Source: Mycosarcoma maydis (Eukaryota; Basidiomycota; Ustilaginomycetes; Ustilaginales). From it: DNA of 64,000 bases. This document shows positions 40,564 through 51,140 of this stretch, piece after piece. A program made the translations under genes and the position numbers. Numbering within the stretch: the stretch's first letter is position 1; every line of letters begins with the position of its first letter. The notes beneath the pieces were generated by a model. It was not told the DNA's origin and did not search any database. It worked only from the letters and a program-made list of their open reading frames with translations. The stretch covers positions 124,001 to 188,000 of the forward strand of contig NC_026482.1 of assembly GCF_000328475.2 (NCBI RefSeq). Direction: 5' to 3'.

Positions 40564-42819
40564 CTACGGGGACTCTCGATTGTTGCTGGTAGGTAGGCGA
40601 GTCTGTGCATCTCGACCGCATCTAGTTTCGACCGTGTATGCACCAGGTACGCTGTCAGTCAGCCATTCGAGCTCGTCCAATACGCCGAGATCTCTTATGT
40701 ACACTTTGTCTTGCTGTGCACTATGGTGTTGTTCGGCGTGAGAGAAGATGATCCAGAACTTGCCCTGTTGGGGTTGTCTGTTGAAAAGGACGCTGGAAGG
40801 GTGGACGTGTAGTTGGTGTGCCGAGGTGGACGTGTAGGACATGGTGGCAGCGTTGTATCTTGCTAGGTTTGCGTAGAGGCCTGTGCAGAGGCATTTTGTG
40901 ATGGATTCTCGTGCTGTGGGGTGGTCTAAGACGGACGACGTAGGGTTCAACGTGATTCCGAGCGGATGCGAGGAAAAACGGACGAGGAAGCGCGACAGTT
41001 GCGATCGGATGTTGAGTGCACGATGTAACACGGTGAATGCTAGCCTGTTTTTGGTGGCCCATTTCTTGCTGCTTCCGTTCTGCATGAAGCCAGTGAGGAT
41101 GTTGAGCAGCGTGAGAAAGTCGCCTTCTTGTGCAGCAAAGTTTCGCACGCTCAGCTGCGTCTCGACAGAATCGCGTGCGAAGAATGGATCGGTGACAGTC
41201 AGCATGGCTAGGATCGAGAGCATTTCTTGAGCACATGCGAATTCCGGCTGCGCAGAAGCGATCAGTATACGCGCTAGATGTGGAGCCAGAGGTAGCTCGC
41301 CCATCCACGCTCCGACTATAGTGAGTCGAGCGTGGTCGTCCAGAGCTCTTAACGAGTGCAGACTGGATAGAGCGGATGCAAGCGACGTGACGCGCGGCGC
41401 AGGTGGCAGCCAGTCGAATTTGACCAGATCGTCGATCCCCAACGATTTCAACAGCAGCACAGTCGCCGAAAGATCGACTCGATACAACTCTGGTAGCGTC
41501 GTTTCGCGCATCGACGTGAGGAAGTACTCCTCAGTGTACAGTCTAAAACACTTGCCTGCGGCTGTCCGACCAGCTCGACCGGCGCGTTGCGTCGCACTCG
41601 CTCGACTGATCGGTTCGAGCCATAAAGAGTCCACACAAGACCCATGCGAGCCCGCGCTCCGGACCTTGACAAGCCCACAGTCAACGACGTAGACGATACC
41701 GTCGAGTGTGATACTAGCTTCGGCGATGTTGGTCGCAATCACCACTTTGCGCGTCGTGTGAGGCGACAGAGGGCGTGCAAAGATGGCGTTTTGTTCGTCC
41801 ATGGAGAGCCCTGCGTGCAGCGCAAGTAAATTCATCTTGAGAGCCGAAGGTGGCAGATCGAGTTGTCGGTCGGAAAGGTGTTGGAGTGCCAAGTCGATCT
41901 CGTGTCTTGCCGTGACGAAGGCTAGGATGTCACCTTGCGGTTCGGCCAGGTGGATTCGCCATATTGTTTCGATCGTTTCCAGCATCCAATCATCGCAAGG
42001 TTGCTTCAGATAGGCTATCTCGACCGGAAATGTGCTGGCTCCATCCAGCTGCAACACGGCCACTTTTTCTTCCGGTTCGTCTCCAGCGCTACCGCTTCCG
42101 CCAATGTCATGCTCGAAAAAACGCTTGAAAGCGAGCGCATCGATTGTTGCACTACTCACTACCACCCTCAACTCACGCCTCTTTCGCAAAATTTTCTTCA
42201 AGACGCCCAGCAACAAATCGCTCTGCACTTGCCTCTCATGTGCTTCGTCCACGATTATCACGCTGTACCTCGTCAAAAGCGGGTCTCGTATACACTCTCG
42301 AAGCAGTGCACCTGCTGTCATGTACTTGATCCTAGTTTCGGCAGACGAGTTATCTTCGAATCGGATCGTATAGCCGACCGTGGTGCCTAGGCGTGTGTTG
42401 AGTTCGGACGAGACACGTGAAGCGATGCTGATGGCTGAGAGTCGACGAGGTTGTGTGCAGGCGATAATGCCAGAGGTGGATGTGTAGCCGGCATGATAAA
42501 GGATCTGGGGTAGTTGGGTGGTTTTCCCGGAGCCGGTGGCCGCGACGACGATAAGGATCTGGTGGGTTTCTAGTGCGTATAAGATAGATAGTCGCGCAGA
42601 GTGGATCGGCAGCGAAGACGAATGCGAAGAGGGCGACGAGGTGACGAGTAGCGACGAGGATTCGGACGATCGGTCCAGCGAGCTACCAGGACGTGCTGAG
42701 CCGGGTTTCCAGAAGACCGGTTTTGGTGCTGTGGCCGACATGCGCGAAGAGACACGATTGCGCAAGGTTACGCCAGACAGCTTACCCCACGTCGCTGTAT
42801 CGTGTATGGCTGCTGACAA
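40564..42819 (-). CDS. DEAH-box RNA helicase, DHX35-like
   Basis: This 751-residue protein has the DEAH helicase set: motif I GSGKTTQ near residue 95, Ia TQPRR, II DEAHERQ near 191, III SSATID, V TNIAEASITLDGIVYVVDCG and VI QRAGRAGRTAAGKCFR, then the HA2 and OB-fold regions. The N-terminal KPVFWKPGSARPG resembles the KFWRPGTEGPG start of human DHX35, a factor found in spliceosomal C complexes. Translation may start at Met1 (42819) or Met27 (42741), and the second lies close to the family start. It is absent from budding yeast, so its presence agrees with an intron-bearing fungus. Confidence 0.87.
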   Translation of the reverse strand: MSAAIHDTATWGKLSGVTLRNRVSSRMSATAPKPVFWKPGSARPGSSLDRSSESSSLLVTSSPSSHSSSLPIHSARLSILYALETHQILIVVAATGSGKTTQLPQILYHAGYTSTSGIIACTQPRRLSAISIASRVSSELNTRLGTTVGYTIRFEDNSSAETRIKYMTAGALLRECIRDPLLTRYSVIIVDEAHERQVQSDLLLGVLKKILRKRRELRVVVSSATIDALAFKRFFEHDIGGSGSAGDEPEEKVAVLQLDGASTFPVEIAYLKQPCDDWMLETIETIWRIHLAEPQGDILAFVTARHEIDLALQHLSDRQLDLPPSALKMNLLALHAGLSMDEQNAIFARPLSPHTTRKVVIATNIAEASITLDGIVYVVDCGLVKVRSAGSHGSCVDSLWLEPISRASATQRAGRAGRTAAGKCFRLYTEEYFLTSMRETTLPELYRVDLSATVLLLKSLGIDDLVKFDWLPPAPRVTSLASALSSLHSLRALDDHARLTIVGAWMGELPLAPHLARILIASAQPEFACAQEMLSILAMLTVTDPFFARDSVETQLSVRNFAAQEGDFLTLLNILTGFMQNGSSKKWATKNRLAFTVLHRALNIRSQLSRFLVRFSSHPLGITLNPTSSVLDHPTARESITKCLCTGLYANLARYNAATMSYTSTSAHQLHVHPSSVLFNRQPQQGKFWIIFSHAEQHHSAQQDKVYIRDLGVLDELEWLTDSVPGAYTVETRCGRDAQTRLPTSNNRESP

Positions 42820-43337
42820 GGAATGACAGTTGAGCTAGCTTGGTCCTCACGGATGCGGATGGCAATCGAGGTAGTTGGTAGTGTGACGGCAGTCGAAGCG
42901 GCACATCTTGACAGGTTCGTGCTTCGGATTGGCGAAACACACGAATTACTCACAGACTCACTCACACTCACGACTCGTCACTAGAAAAATCTAAAAAAAA
43001 AACAACGGGTGCAGACAGGCACGACGAAAGGCGAGACCAACACCTCCACACTCACGTCTCACAACGGTCAACGACGAGGCTGAACTCACGATTCACTCAC
43101 ACTCTTGACTCACATGCACGCACAAGTCACGCCGTCATCCCCATCCTCCACTATCTCTTGCAAACCCTCGTAGACGTCCACATCCCTGGCAGATCTCGTC
43201 CTACCTCTCTGTACGCAGCTGCATCACATACTAGCAGTACGAGAGACCATCAAGTCGTCTGACATTCTGTGTTCCACCAACTGCTGGCGTGCTCGCTTTT
43301 ATCTGTGTTCCCACTCACACACATCCGATTGCCAAGC
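42820..43337. other. Divergent promoter helicase / CHMP7-like gene
   Basis: 518 bp with ACTCACGACT-type motifs at about 42945-42985 and 43050-43125 and pyrimidine-rich sequence towards the plus-strand gene. No gene seen. Confidence 0.5.
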
Positions 43338-44939
43338 ATGGCGCAAAGCAGTGACACCACCGCTCGCAAAACTGGAGTATCAAAGTACATCTCCACTCAC
43401 CCCTCGTTTCAAGACGCACGATCCTCCTCTTCACCGCTTCCTGCGTTATATTCGGATCTGTCTCGACAACGTAGATCTAATCCGGCAGGGTATCGTGCCA
43501 GCGTCGAGTGGTGGAAAGACGTTCTTGTGGATGTCACCTTTCGCGGTCTACAGTTCGACCATGATGCATCCACTCCATCTGAAGCAGACTCTCGACCGAG
43601 CTGTACGACTGCCGTGGTGGACCGAACAGTGTTTCGACTGGACGAGTCCACCAAGGCGCGCTGGACAGTCGAGCATGTCGGGCGACCGCTTGGACTCGGT
43701 ACCGTGATTGCGGAGCTCGAGAGCGAACATACTGTCTATCCGCTTTCCACGTATCTGAGATCTTCTACACCGGTTCCTCTTGCTTCGTCGCTGTCTCCAG
43801 CACGTGCCGGTATGCGCATGTACATGCCCACCGCAAGCGGTGTTGCTTCAACGCTGATCTTGACACCTGCGCGCTGGGCGGCGTCTTCGCTGTACTCGCT
43901 CGTCGTCGGCTCCAACATGGACGATGACGACGCTGATAGTGCTGACCAACAGCTGTTTCGCGCCAAGCGCGGCGACTGGGTCTTGCTTGCGCTAGTGCAT
44001 CGTCTTGCCACCACCTTCTTGACGCACTTCTACGCTAACCAAGCGCTTCTCAGCCCCGTCGCGTGTCTGATGACGTGCGATGAGTTTACGCTCAAGTTGG
44101 TCGAGGTTTGTTGGAAATCTTTTGCGTTTGCTCCCAGCGCACGCGATGTTGAGCTGGTCTTGACGTTTCTCTCACGAGATTGTTCGCCAAGGCTGGTAGT
44201 GAAGCAAGGTGGACTGGTCAAGCTGTCATCTACGCAAACTGAAGCGGTCCAACCGATCAGTCAAGAAGACCGATCGATTATCACAGTCAAAGAGACACTT
44301 GGCAAACTTGACGTTCAAATCAATTCGCTTTACGATCAAATTCGTAATCGCAACTCTGAAATCAAGTCTGCCCTGAACGCTTGCGAGAAGCGCAAAGCTC
44401 TCTCGCTGCTACACAGCAGAAAGGCGCTCGAAAAACAGCTCGAATCTCGCCAAGCGGTTCGCTCCAACTTGCGCCATGTGATGGACAAGATCGAAGAGGC
44501 CAAATCAGATGTCGAGGTGATCAAAGCGTTCCGAGCGGGCGAACAGGTGTTGCGCCACGTACTCAACAGCGACGAGATCAAGTTGGCGAATGTAGACAAG
44601 CTCATGGACGATTTCGGTGAGCTAATCGAGCGTCACGACCAAGTGCACAATGCCATGGCAATATCTAGTCAGTTCGAGGACCTAGATCAAGATCAACTCA
44701 TCGACCAACTCAATGCGTTGGAGGCCGAGAAACGCGAGGATGAACTACGAGAAAAGCACAAGCTGCACACCGACTCCAAGCCACTCCCACAACCACAGAC
44801 AGAACAGATGCAGTACGACGACCTACAAGCTCGACTCGACCGTCTCAGAGTATCTACTACTCCTCCACCCGCATCAACGCCATCCCAACAAGACAAGCAC
44901 TCCTCCACCAGTCAGTCTCATCCTGCCATCGCCGAATGA
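43338..44939 (+). CDS. chm7: CHMP7-like ESCRT-III protein
   Basis: This 533-residue protein has a poorly conserved N-terminal half, then a Snf7-type helical region at about residues 315-470 (VKETLGKLDVQINSLYDQIR onward), basic at first and acidic towards the end, as in ESCRT-III subunits. The length and the extra N-terminal domain fit CHMP7/Chm7, which recruits ESCRT-III to the nuclear envelope for sealing and pore surveillance. The ATG at 43338 (CAAGCATGG) is in good context; the earlier in-frame start is not ATG. The tail is Pro/Ser/Thr-rich. Snf7-group assignment is firm, CHMP7 less so. Confidence 0.82.
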   Translation: MAQSSDTTARKTGVSKYISTHPSFQDARSSSSPLPALYSDLSRQRRSNPAGYRASVEWWKDVLVDVTFRGLQFDHDASTPSEADSRPSCTTAVVDRTVFRLDESTKARWTVEHVGRPLGLGTVIAELESEHTVYPLSTYLRSSTPVPLASSLSPARAGMRMYMPTASGVASTLILTPARWAASSLYSLVVGSNMDDDDADSADQQLFRAKRGDWVLLALVHRLATTFLTHFYANQALLSPVACLMTCDEFTLKLVEVCWKSFAFAPSARDVELVLTFLSRDCSPRLVVKQGGLVKLSSTQTEAVQPISQEDRSIITVKETLGKLDVQINSLYDQIRNRNSEIKSALNACEKRKALSLLHSRKALEKQLESRQAVRSNLRHVMDKIEEAKSDVEVIKAFRAGEQVLRHVLNSDEIKLANVDKLMDDFGELIERHDQVHNAMAISSQFEDLDQDQLIDQLNALEAEKREDELREKHKLHTDSKPLPQPQTEQMQYDDLQARLDRLRVSTTPPPASTPSQQDKHSSTSQSHPAIAE

Positions 44940-45236
44940 ACCACCACTACACTCCATCCCTGCCATCCAACCTTGCTCTCTCGCCTATCTCGATCAAACA
45001 CATCCCGACGTGAAAATATGAGAAACAGATAGGAGGTCTTGCTTACACGCGCGTGTCTCTTGTTGTGTCAAGAGCAAGCACGTGGTGCAGAAGTGTGCTC
45101 CTGCTTTTTTGTATTGGCCCGAGAGCAAGTGTACAGTGTGTGTGCGTGTGCATGTGTGACAAGGGCCGAGACCCTAGGATAGGTATTGCATGTGGAGAGC
45201 ATGAGAAAGAGAACCGAGTTACGAGTTGCGAGGTCC

Positions 45237-46055
45237 TTACTTCTCACCGTTGGGGTTCATGCGGCGCTTGCCACCGGGACCGGCAACAACGTTGACGAAT
45301 CTGTGCATGTGCCAAAAGACCGACACGAGGTGGGCAAAAAAAGTGTGAGTGCCACGAAAAGAGACGATTTGTGCCGCGACACAAGAAGGGCAAAAAGGAC
45401 ATCGAGAGTCTAGTCGTAGTGAGGAGGTCGGTAAACGTGGAAGCTGGATGACGAGTCTAGCCACTCCCTTCGTGAGACGAGCGAGGGTGGATTCCGATCT
45501 GTCCAACAATCTAGTGCCGGCCGAGAATTTGTTATGATGCTTGCTGGCAGCATGCCATCCTTCCCATTGTAGGAACCATTCCAGCACTTGGGGGGTTAAA
45601 GCCTGGATTGCGTCGCGCAACCGTTCAAAGACAATATGCGCCATCGCCATCACATTGCAAGCACTCAACTTCGTTCCATTCTTCCATTCTTGACATCTTG
45701 ACATCCAATCTTTGATGCCATCCCTTTTTTTCCCTTGACCGAAAATTGCGCCACGATCAAGTGTCGACATCGATCCTCGATGCTTCAACTCCAAATATTT
45801 GCCGCGTCTGCCATGGCGGGATCCTTGCTGACGGTTGTTGTAACTTAGGTGGCGTCGGTCTGTATCTGCATTTCTCGATATCCTTGCTTGCCCTCTTTGC
45901 TGATCACTTTGTGCTGTGGAAACTTACCGTCGGGTGTACAAAAGACGCTTCTTGGCACGGCCCTTGGGCTGCTTGGCCTTCTCTTGCTTCTCGACCTTGG
46001 GGGTCTGCGACTTGACCTTACCGGCACGCGCGAGGGATCCGTGAACCTTACCCAT
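45237..46055 (-). CDS. RPS30: 40S ribosomal protein S30 (eS30), two exons
   Basis: Exon 1 is 45928-46055 (42 codons plus 2 nt) and exon 2 is 45237-45300, giving 63 residues. The start is [20 protein letters not shown] and the end is [12 protein letters not shown], an unmistakable eS30 of normal length. The intron 45301-45927 has a GTAAGT donor and a CACAG acceptor and restores the arginine pair at the junction. As in other fungi there is no fused ubiquitin-like leader. At 627 bp the intron is very long compared with the roughly 100-bp introns elsewhere in the window; I looked for box C/D motifs in it and saw none. Confidence 0.95.
45301..45927 (-). other. Long intron of RPS30
   Basis: 627-bp GT-AG intron, minus strand, splitting an Arg codon. 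Sequence is not coding. It may hold regulatory elements or an RNA, but no snoRNA signature was recognised. Confidence 0.9.
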
Positions 46056-48115
46056 GTTGAAATATGTGTGTTATCGGGGGGCTGTTCGAGTGCAACCAGT
46101 AGAAGAGGAAAGAGTCAGATAATTGTTGGAAAGTATAGTGACGGGAGATGTAGTTAGACAGCAAGGGCGCGCGCAATTGGTTGGTCAGGTGGACAAGCTC
46201 GTGACAGGCAAATTCGAGTTGAAGAATGGCTGACTAGCTGGCTGATGCTTGGTGAAAAATTGATGCCATAGAAAAGGGTTTGTAGGCCCTACGTCGAGAT
46301 TCTTTGGGTCCAACCGGAAAATATGCCAACCATAGAAGCTTGCTCTGAACGACAAAGATCGAGAAGTGGTTGAGAAGCTGAGCGATGGAGTAGCAGCTGC
46401 CCCATCATGTGTGCTTGGTTATCTTACTCTTGAAACATCCCGTACTAGATCTCATTGTCGAGTGTCGGATCGACTGTGTAGAGGAATCATGTTCGTGGTG
46501 TCTGATGGTAGCTGCTGAATAGGTAGGAGGCAATATTGGGGCTGCTGATGCGGTCGTTGCCGGGTATCCATGTCGCGATAAAGGCATTCTGCTCGCTATC
46601 TCGGTTTAAATGCGAATGGATTGGCTGGAATTGATGGTGTCTATGCTGCCTCGGCTGTCTCGTCCGATCGAACCAATGCGCGCGTGCTTGCTGACTATAA
46701 CACTACTGCGACTGCCTCAAACATGCGGCAGAGAAGGTGTGGTGTAGATGCTTACGTGTTTGAGTAACCTTGACGATATGGAGGGCAGAAGGAGGAGGTG
46801 ATGCCGAAGCCACTTTCGATAGCGTCGACTGGCCTGCCTGTTCAGCCACTCAACTGCGACTCGCTCCTGTTGCTCTTGCTCTTGCTCTTGCCTGCTGCCG
46901 CTGCCGCTGCCGCTGCTACTGCTGCTGCTGTTCACCAAAGACTTGGCTGAGTTCACTTGCAGACCTCTCTGCCACCAACCGGCGCCGAACTGTGCCTCGA
47001 AATGTGCTGACTCGCCCACCGACCTGCGCTGTCTGCTGTACCGAACCGTGACGAGCCATAAATTGCGCTAGCAACCCAGTCTCTAAATTTCGCTCTCGCC
47101 CCTAGCTTTTCTCTCTTCGAACTGACAAATCCCAAGCTCGCGGGTCTGATTAAGCCTTGAAGGCAGTAGATGGTGACATCTTAGATTTGAATACAAAGTT
47201 CCAAATTTTTAGAATAACACTATGATGATAATTCGACTTACAAAGTCCTGTTGGTCACTGTCTATTAGCCTAGCTCGAATATAAATTCCAAGCACATAAA
47301 TACATAACGTGGGAATTTTCTTCAATCATGCACGTGATTTATCGAAATGGCAGGACTCGCTCAAGAAATCGCTGTGCATCCTTGATGCTCCGGGTTCTGG
47401 AGTTGTGGGCGTCAAGTGGAAGAAAGTGAAGCCATGAGTTGGCTCGCGCTCTGAATCCAAAGTTGGCAAGCTCGTCGCGATCGTTGCATCATCCTCCTTT
47501 CCTCTTCTCTAGGACTCATATCTCATTCATCAAGAACGTAAGTACTCTTCACGATGTCCACGTCAGGATGCCCCACCGAATTACAGAAGAAAATGTACAT
47601 ATAATCGACACCAATGACCAGCAGCAACGACACTACGCCCGCAATCACAGCCCCTACACCACCATTACAGGTCACGGTGCTTTGGCAAGCCCGGCTGGAG
47701 GATTGAAATCAGCATGCGAGAGGCGCAAGATGTAGCAAAGGTGTAAAGGATGTTGCTAGGAAAGTGAAGGGAGCGGAAACGTCATCTAACGGGACATAGC
47801 ACGGCCAATCACGCATGTGAACATAGCAGGACCCGATGTTGGGGCTAGGAAGGACTGACTGTTCGCCAAGATACATAACAATCAATAAGGTGGCTTCGGC
47901 AACATGGGTCGAAAGCAGAATGACATAGGATCAACAGTGCAGATGCTATCGACGAACCGGGCTTCTCGCTGCTGCTGGTCTGGCTCGCATGCACGCATTT
48001 TCGACTTGTCTAGGCGGCTTCCGACGTTGCAACCTTGTAGCGTACCAATCGACTAACGCTCAAACATCCACACTATTGCACCTTTTCTTTGTATCCAGTT
48101 GACGACACCTTCAAA
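46056..48115. other. Shared upstream region of RPS30 and RPS10
   Basis: 2.06 kb between divergent ribosomal protein genes. The RPS30 side has a pyrimidine-rich tract followed by CGAACAG on the minus strand near 46082, a possible UTR acceptor. 46800-46935 is a low-complexity CTGCTC/GCTCTT-rich stretch. 47150-47340 is notably AT-rich for this genome. The RPS10 side contains a probable 5' UTR intron. No additional gene could be supported. Confidence 0.5.
47538..48098 (+). other. Probable 5' UTR intron of RPS10
   Basis: AAC|GTAAGT at 47538 and TTTTCTTTGTATCCAG at 48098 are strong donor and acceptor sites. A CTAAC branch-point-like sequence (GACTAACGC) lies near 48050, about 45 bp before the acceptor. 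The intron would be 561 bp and end 17 bp before the RPS10 ATG. Inferred from sites only. Confidence 0.6.
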
Positions 48116-48589
48116 ATGATCATCAGCAAGGAGAACCGCAAGACGATCTACGCCTCGCTCTTCAAGGAGGGTGTTATGGTCGCCCCCAAGAACTTCACTG
48201 TTCAGCACCCTGAGCTCGAGATCCCGAACCTCGAGGTTGTCAAGGCTCTTCAGTCGCTCACCTCGCGCGGTTACGTGCACACGCAGTTCTCGTGGCAGTG
48301 GTACTTCTACACGCTTACTGACGAGGGTGTTGAGTACCTGCGTGAGTTCCTGCACCTGCCCGCCGAGATTGTGCCTGCTACGCACAAGCGTCCCGCTCGC
48401 CCTGCTCGTGCGCCTGCTGGTGGCCGCGATGGCGCCTACCGCGCTCCCCGTGGTGACCGCGACGGTGGTGACCGCAGCGAGTACCGTCGTCGTGACGGTG
48501 CCGCCGCTGGCGACAAGAAGGACGCCGCCCCCTCAGGCGAGTACCGCCCTCGCTTCGCCGGTGTCGGCCGTGGTGCTCCCCGCCAGTAA
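48116..48589 (+). CDS. RPS10: 40S ribosomal protein S10 (eS10)
   Basis: This 157-residue protein has the eS10 winged-helix domain in its first 100 residues ([51 protein letters not shown]) followed by the usual Arg/Gly/Asp-rich tail. It is a component of the small subunit near the mRNA entry region. The start at 48116 (CAAAATGA) gives the family N-terminus. Codon usage is strongly biased to C/G-ending codons, as in a highly expressed gene. It pairs head-to-head with RPS30. Confidence 0.96.
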   Translation: MIISKENRKTIYASLFKEGVMVAPKNFTVQHPELEIPNLEVVKALQSLTSRGYVHTQFSWQWYFYTLTDEGVEYLREFLHLPAEIVPATHKRPARPARAPAGGRDGAYRAPRGDRDGGDRSEYRRRDGAAAGDKKDAAPSGEYRPRFAGVGRGAPRQ

Positions 48590-49238
48590 GCGTGCTCGCA
48601 CACAAGCGTGGTTCGCCAGGATGTCCACGTCGATGCAAAGCTCTTGGATTCTCTCGCCAAGCCTACCCTGCTTCAGCTGATCTAGCAACCCATCGGCCGG
48701 GCTCTGAATTTCGTCCGCTTCAATTCGCACGTCTCTCATCGATCCCCTTGATCTGACTCTACACCAAAAAAGACGTTCAGTCACAATCACCAATCGCCTT
48801 CATTCTGTCGGTCTCTGGTACTATCGCTCTCTCAATCTCATCATCAATTTCTTTCACACATGGATGCAAACTCGGGCACGTAGGATTCCCTACCGTTCAT
48901 CTTCTCATCTTGCTTGCCCTCTGCGCACACTGCGTTGCGTGGTAGGGTGTGCTTTTACTTCAGAGACTGTTTTTTCTCGTTCAAGAATCAAAATCCAACG
49001 TCGGGCTGGTGCCCTTAGTCCGTTTTATGCATCCCACTCCATGTTATGTTTTTCGAATCCTGTGGTTGTATTCGCATCTCGCAAACCAAACCAAAAAAAA
49101 AAAAAAACAGTCTCCACAAAAAGCCCATGTCTCTGGCGTTGTCAAAGTGGCTGAGAAGACAACTGCCAATATTGAGTCCGAGACAGATGTAGGCGCGCAG
49201 AAGGGAGGTCTGAGGTTCGAGCTCGCTTTGCAGGGAGA
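48590..49238. other. RPS10 3' flank; no gene seen
   Basis: 649 bp between convergent genes. Contains an uninterrupted A run of about 14 near 49093-49107. No coding frame supported. Confidence 0.5.
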
Positions 49239-49745
49239 TTACTTGGACTGCTGGACATCTCTGGCTTTTTGGGTCGCTCCGCTTGCACCAAAGTGGGACG
49301 TATCCGGTTGAGACTGCTCCTGTTTGGATGGACGTCGGTCGGACTGGTGTTGCGCTTTGGTCGCCATGTCTGAAGCCTCCTTGTTGGCGCTACTCGAGTC
49401 GAAGTTGGCGTGGGTTTCGCTTTCGATCTTGCTCGTCGAGGACTCGGGGTTGGTACGTGAGCCGTCGTAGGCACCCTGACTGTTGGCGATCTCTTCCGTC
49501 TGTTGATGTGCAAGCAGTAGCGCACGAAAGCAAGGCGTCAGTACTCACTGCGAACCAAGGCAGGTAAGCGGGGCAAGGCGCCAACCTACCGAACCAGCAC
49601 CAGGCGTAGTCGCTTCGCTCTCGCTGCCCGGTTTCACTGCTGATCTCACCAGCGGTGCTGTGCAGAAGGTGCGTGTGGAACAAGCCTCGGTGGCGAGCAA
49701 GCGAGTGCGTCGCACAGCGATGGCTCGGAACAGCGAAAAGGGCAT
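49239..49745 (-). CDS. Small protein with mitochondrial-type N-terminus, two exons
   Basis: Exon 1 is 49590-49745 (52 codons) and exon 2 is 49239-49499 (86 codons plus stop), 138 residues in all. The intron 49500-49589 (90 bp) has a GTAGGT donor, a CTGAC branch-like site near the middle and a CAACAG acceptor, and is phase 0. Exon 1 begins MPFSLFRAIAVRRTRLLATE, basic and amphipathic as in mitochondrial presequences. Exon 2 is hydrophilic, rich in Ser, Asn, Gln, Glu and Asp (EEIANSQGAYDGS, HFGASGATQKARDVQQSK). An alternative donor ten codons later would put exon 2 into an Arg/Pro/Thr-rich frame that looks like a shadow. No family recognised; mitochondrial targeting is inference. Confidence 0.6.
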
Positions 49746-50777
49746 TTTCGTTCGTTTTAGCTTCTGAGTGGCAGCTATTTGGTGATTGCAGATGTCGTTT
49801 GATGGAGCATGTGTGTTTGATCCAGTGTCATGGTGTTGACCCGACGGTGGAATATATACTCTTCCTTTGCTTCACACAGCATGGATCAGCCGCGGGCTGA
49901 TGCACAGAGAGACAGAGGGCTTGAGCAGCATTCAGGATTCGCGATTTGGACAGAGGGGCTCCCTCGTCTCTGCGACCCTGAACAAGTTGGCTTTGGCCGC
50001 CGTGATTGACAGGTGCTGAGTTTGGGCACAGAAAGCGCGGTGACGTTGGTGCTCACTCAGCCGTTCTGTGATTTCTCGTGGCAAATCGTGAAATCGTTAA
50101 TCGTGAATCACGAATCGAGCTCAACCAGCTTTGCCCTATTCGTGATTCGTGATTCGTGATTCGTGATTCGTGATTCGTGATTCGTGATTCGTGATCGTGA
50201 TGTGATTCACGATTTCGTGATTTTCAGAAATGGATTGTTAGGTGGTGTTGCAGCTAACACAAGATATGCCGCGCAACGGCGCAACGGCGCACACGGCACG
50301 TTAACGGTTCACGGTTCGTGGTTCGTGCTCGTTGCTCGGATCTCGGTGGTGCTGGGCCAGTCGCATGCTGCTTAATTATCGACGGCGTGGGACATGATGC
50401 TAAACAAGACAGTCAACCTCATCGGTTCTGTCGCCTGAGCAACATCCACTCGACGCTCTTGGTGCACTCGACTGTTCGCATGAGACGTCATACGCCAAGT
50501 GCGAACGTTTGGCACCATTTCTTCAGCGCGACGACTGTTGACTTTACCAAGCAACACCCAGCACGCTCGATAGGTTTGCGCCGAACGAGAAGCGCACTTT
50601 GTCCGATTCGTTCAGGCAAGTGGCGACCAAGTCGAGACGGCGTCTGACATTCATACGCGCAGATCCAACGCTTTGCCCTGCTACGTTTCTTCGAAGATAC
50701 GTCTTGCTCACCGATTCGTTGTTCGTGCATTGCAAATACGCACGATGCTTTCACTCACCGCAACACGGCGACCTGGA
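49746..50777. other. 1-kb region upstream of a small secreted protein; heptad arrays
   Basis: Holds the strongest TTCGTGA array of the window (50139-50194) within a denser zone of direct and inverted copies from 50085 to 50225. No gene supported. Confidence 0.55.
50139..50194. repeat. Perfect 7-bp tandem array (TTCGTGA) x8
   Basis: Eight head-to-tail perfect copies of TTCGTGA, followed by degenerate and inverted copies (GTGATTCACGATTTCGTGA). The same heptamer, singly or in short runs, recurs in at least ten other intergenic regions here, always outside recognised coding sequence. Confidence 0.92.
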
Positions 50778-51140
50778 ATGATGCTTCTGCGCATCGTACT
50801 GCTGCACTCAATTCTGCTGCTGCTAATCGCGACACACTCGTTTGCAGCATCCTCGCACAAAAGAGGCGTCGATCAAGCCTCGGTAGCGCACCTCCCCTAC
50901 CAATACTTCCTCTCGGACGGTGTCGGTGGCAGCAAAGCCGTATGCTGGCTATCGCGGATACCGTTCCCGGTCATTGAGGGCGTCACGTGTCACTTTGCGG
51001 ATACCATCTCTCAGGTCAAGGGTAGGCAGATCTGGCAATGTGAAGGAGATCAAGCCAAATTCTGCGATGGATGTCATGAATTGGAGAAGCACTTGGTAGA
51101 TCCGAAGGATTCGGTTCAGTGGAAGTTGCAGGGGTGTTAA
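50778..51140 (+). CDS. Small secreted cysteine-containing protein (candidate effector)
   Basis: From the ATG at 50778 the protein has 120 residues; a second ATG follows directly at 50781. The first 23 residues form a clear signal peptide (LLRIVLLHSILLLLIATHSFA). Shortly after the predicted cleavage there is a Lys-Arg dibasic site (SSHKRG), possibly a Kex2 site. The mature part has six cysteines (in AVCW, VTCH, WQCEG, FCDGCH and the terminal Cys), an even number consistent with disulfides. No family recognised. Small secreted Cys-rich proteins are typical of plant-pathogenic smut effectors, but that role here is inference. It converges with another small secreted protein gene about 740 bp away. 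Confidence 0.65.
   Translation: MMLLRIVLLHSILLLLIATHSFAASSHKRGVDQASVAHLPYQYFLSDGVGGSKAVCWLSRIPFPVIEGVTCHFADTISQVKGRQIWQCEGDQAKFCDGCHELEKHLVDPKDSVQWKLQGC

Noticed and set aside
45301..45927. Box C/D snoRNA inside the RPS30 intron
   Set aside because: No TGATGA/CTGA pair with terminal stem was seen on the minus strand; H/ACA types could not be judged by eye.
46717..47019. 100-residue minus-strand frame rich in Ser/Gly/Gln
   Set aside because: Starts at GTG, is low complexity, and overlaps the CTGCTC-rich simple sequence upstream of RPS30.
50085..50225. CRISPR-like array
   Set aside because: The repeats are contiguous 7-mers without spacers, in eukaryotic-type DNA with spliceosomal introns.
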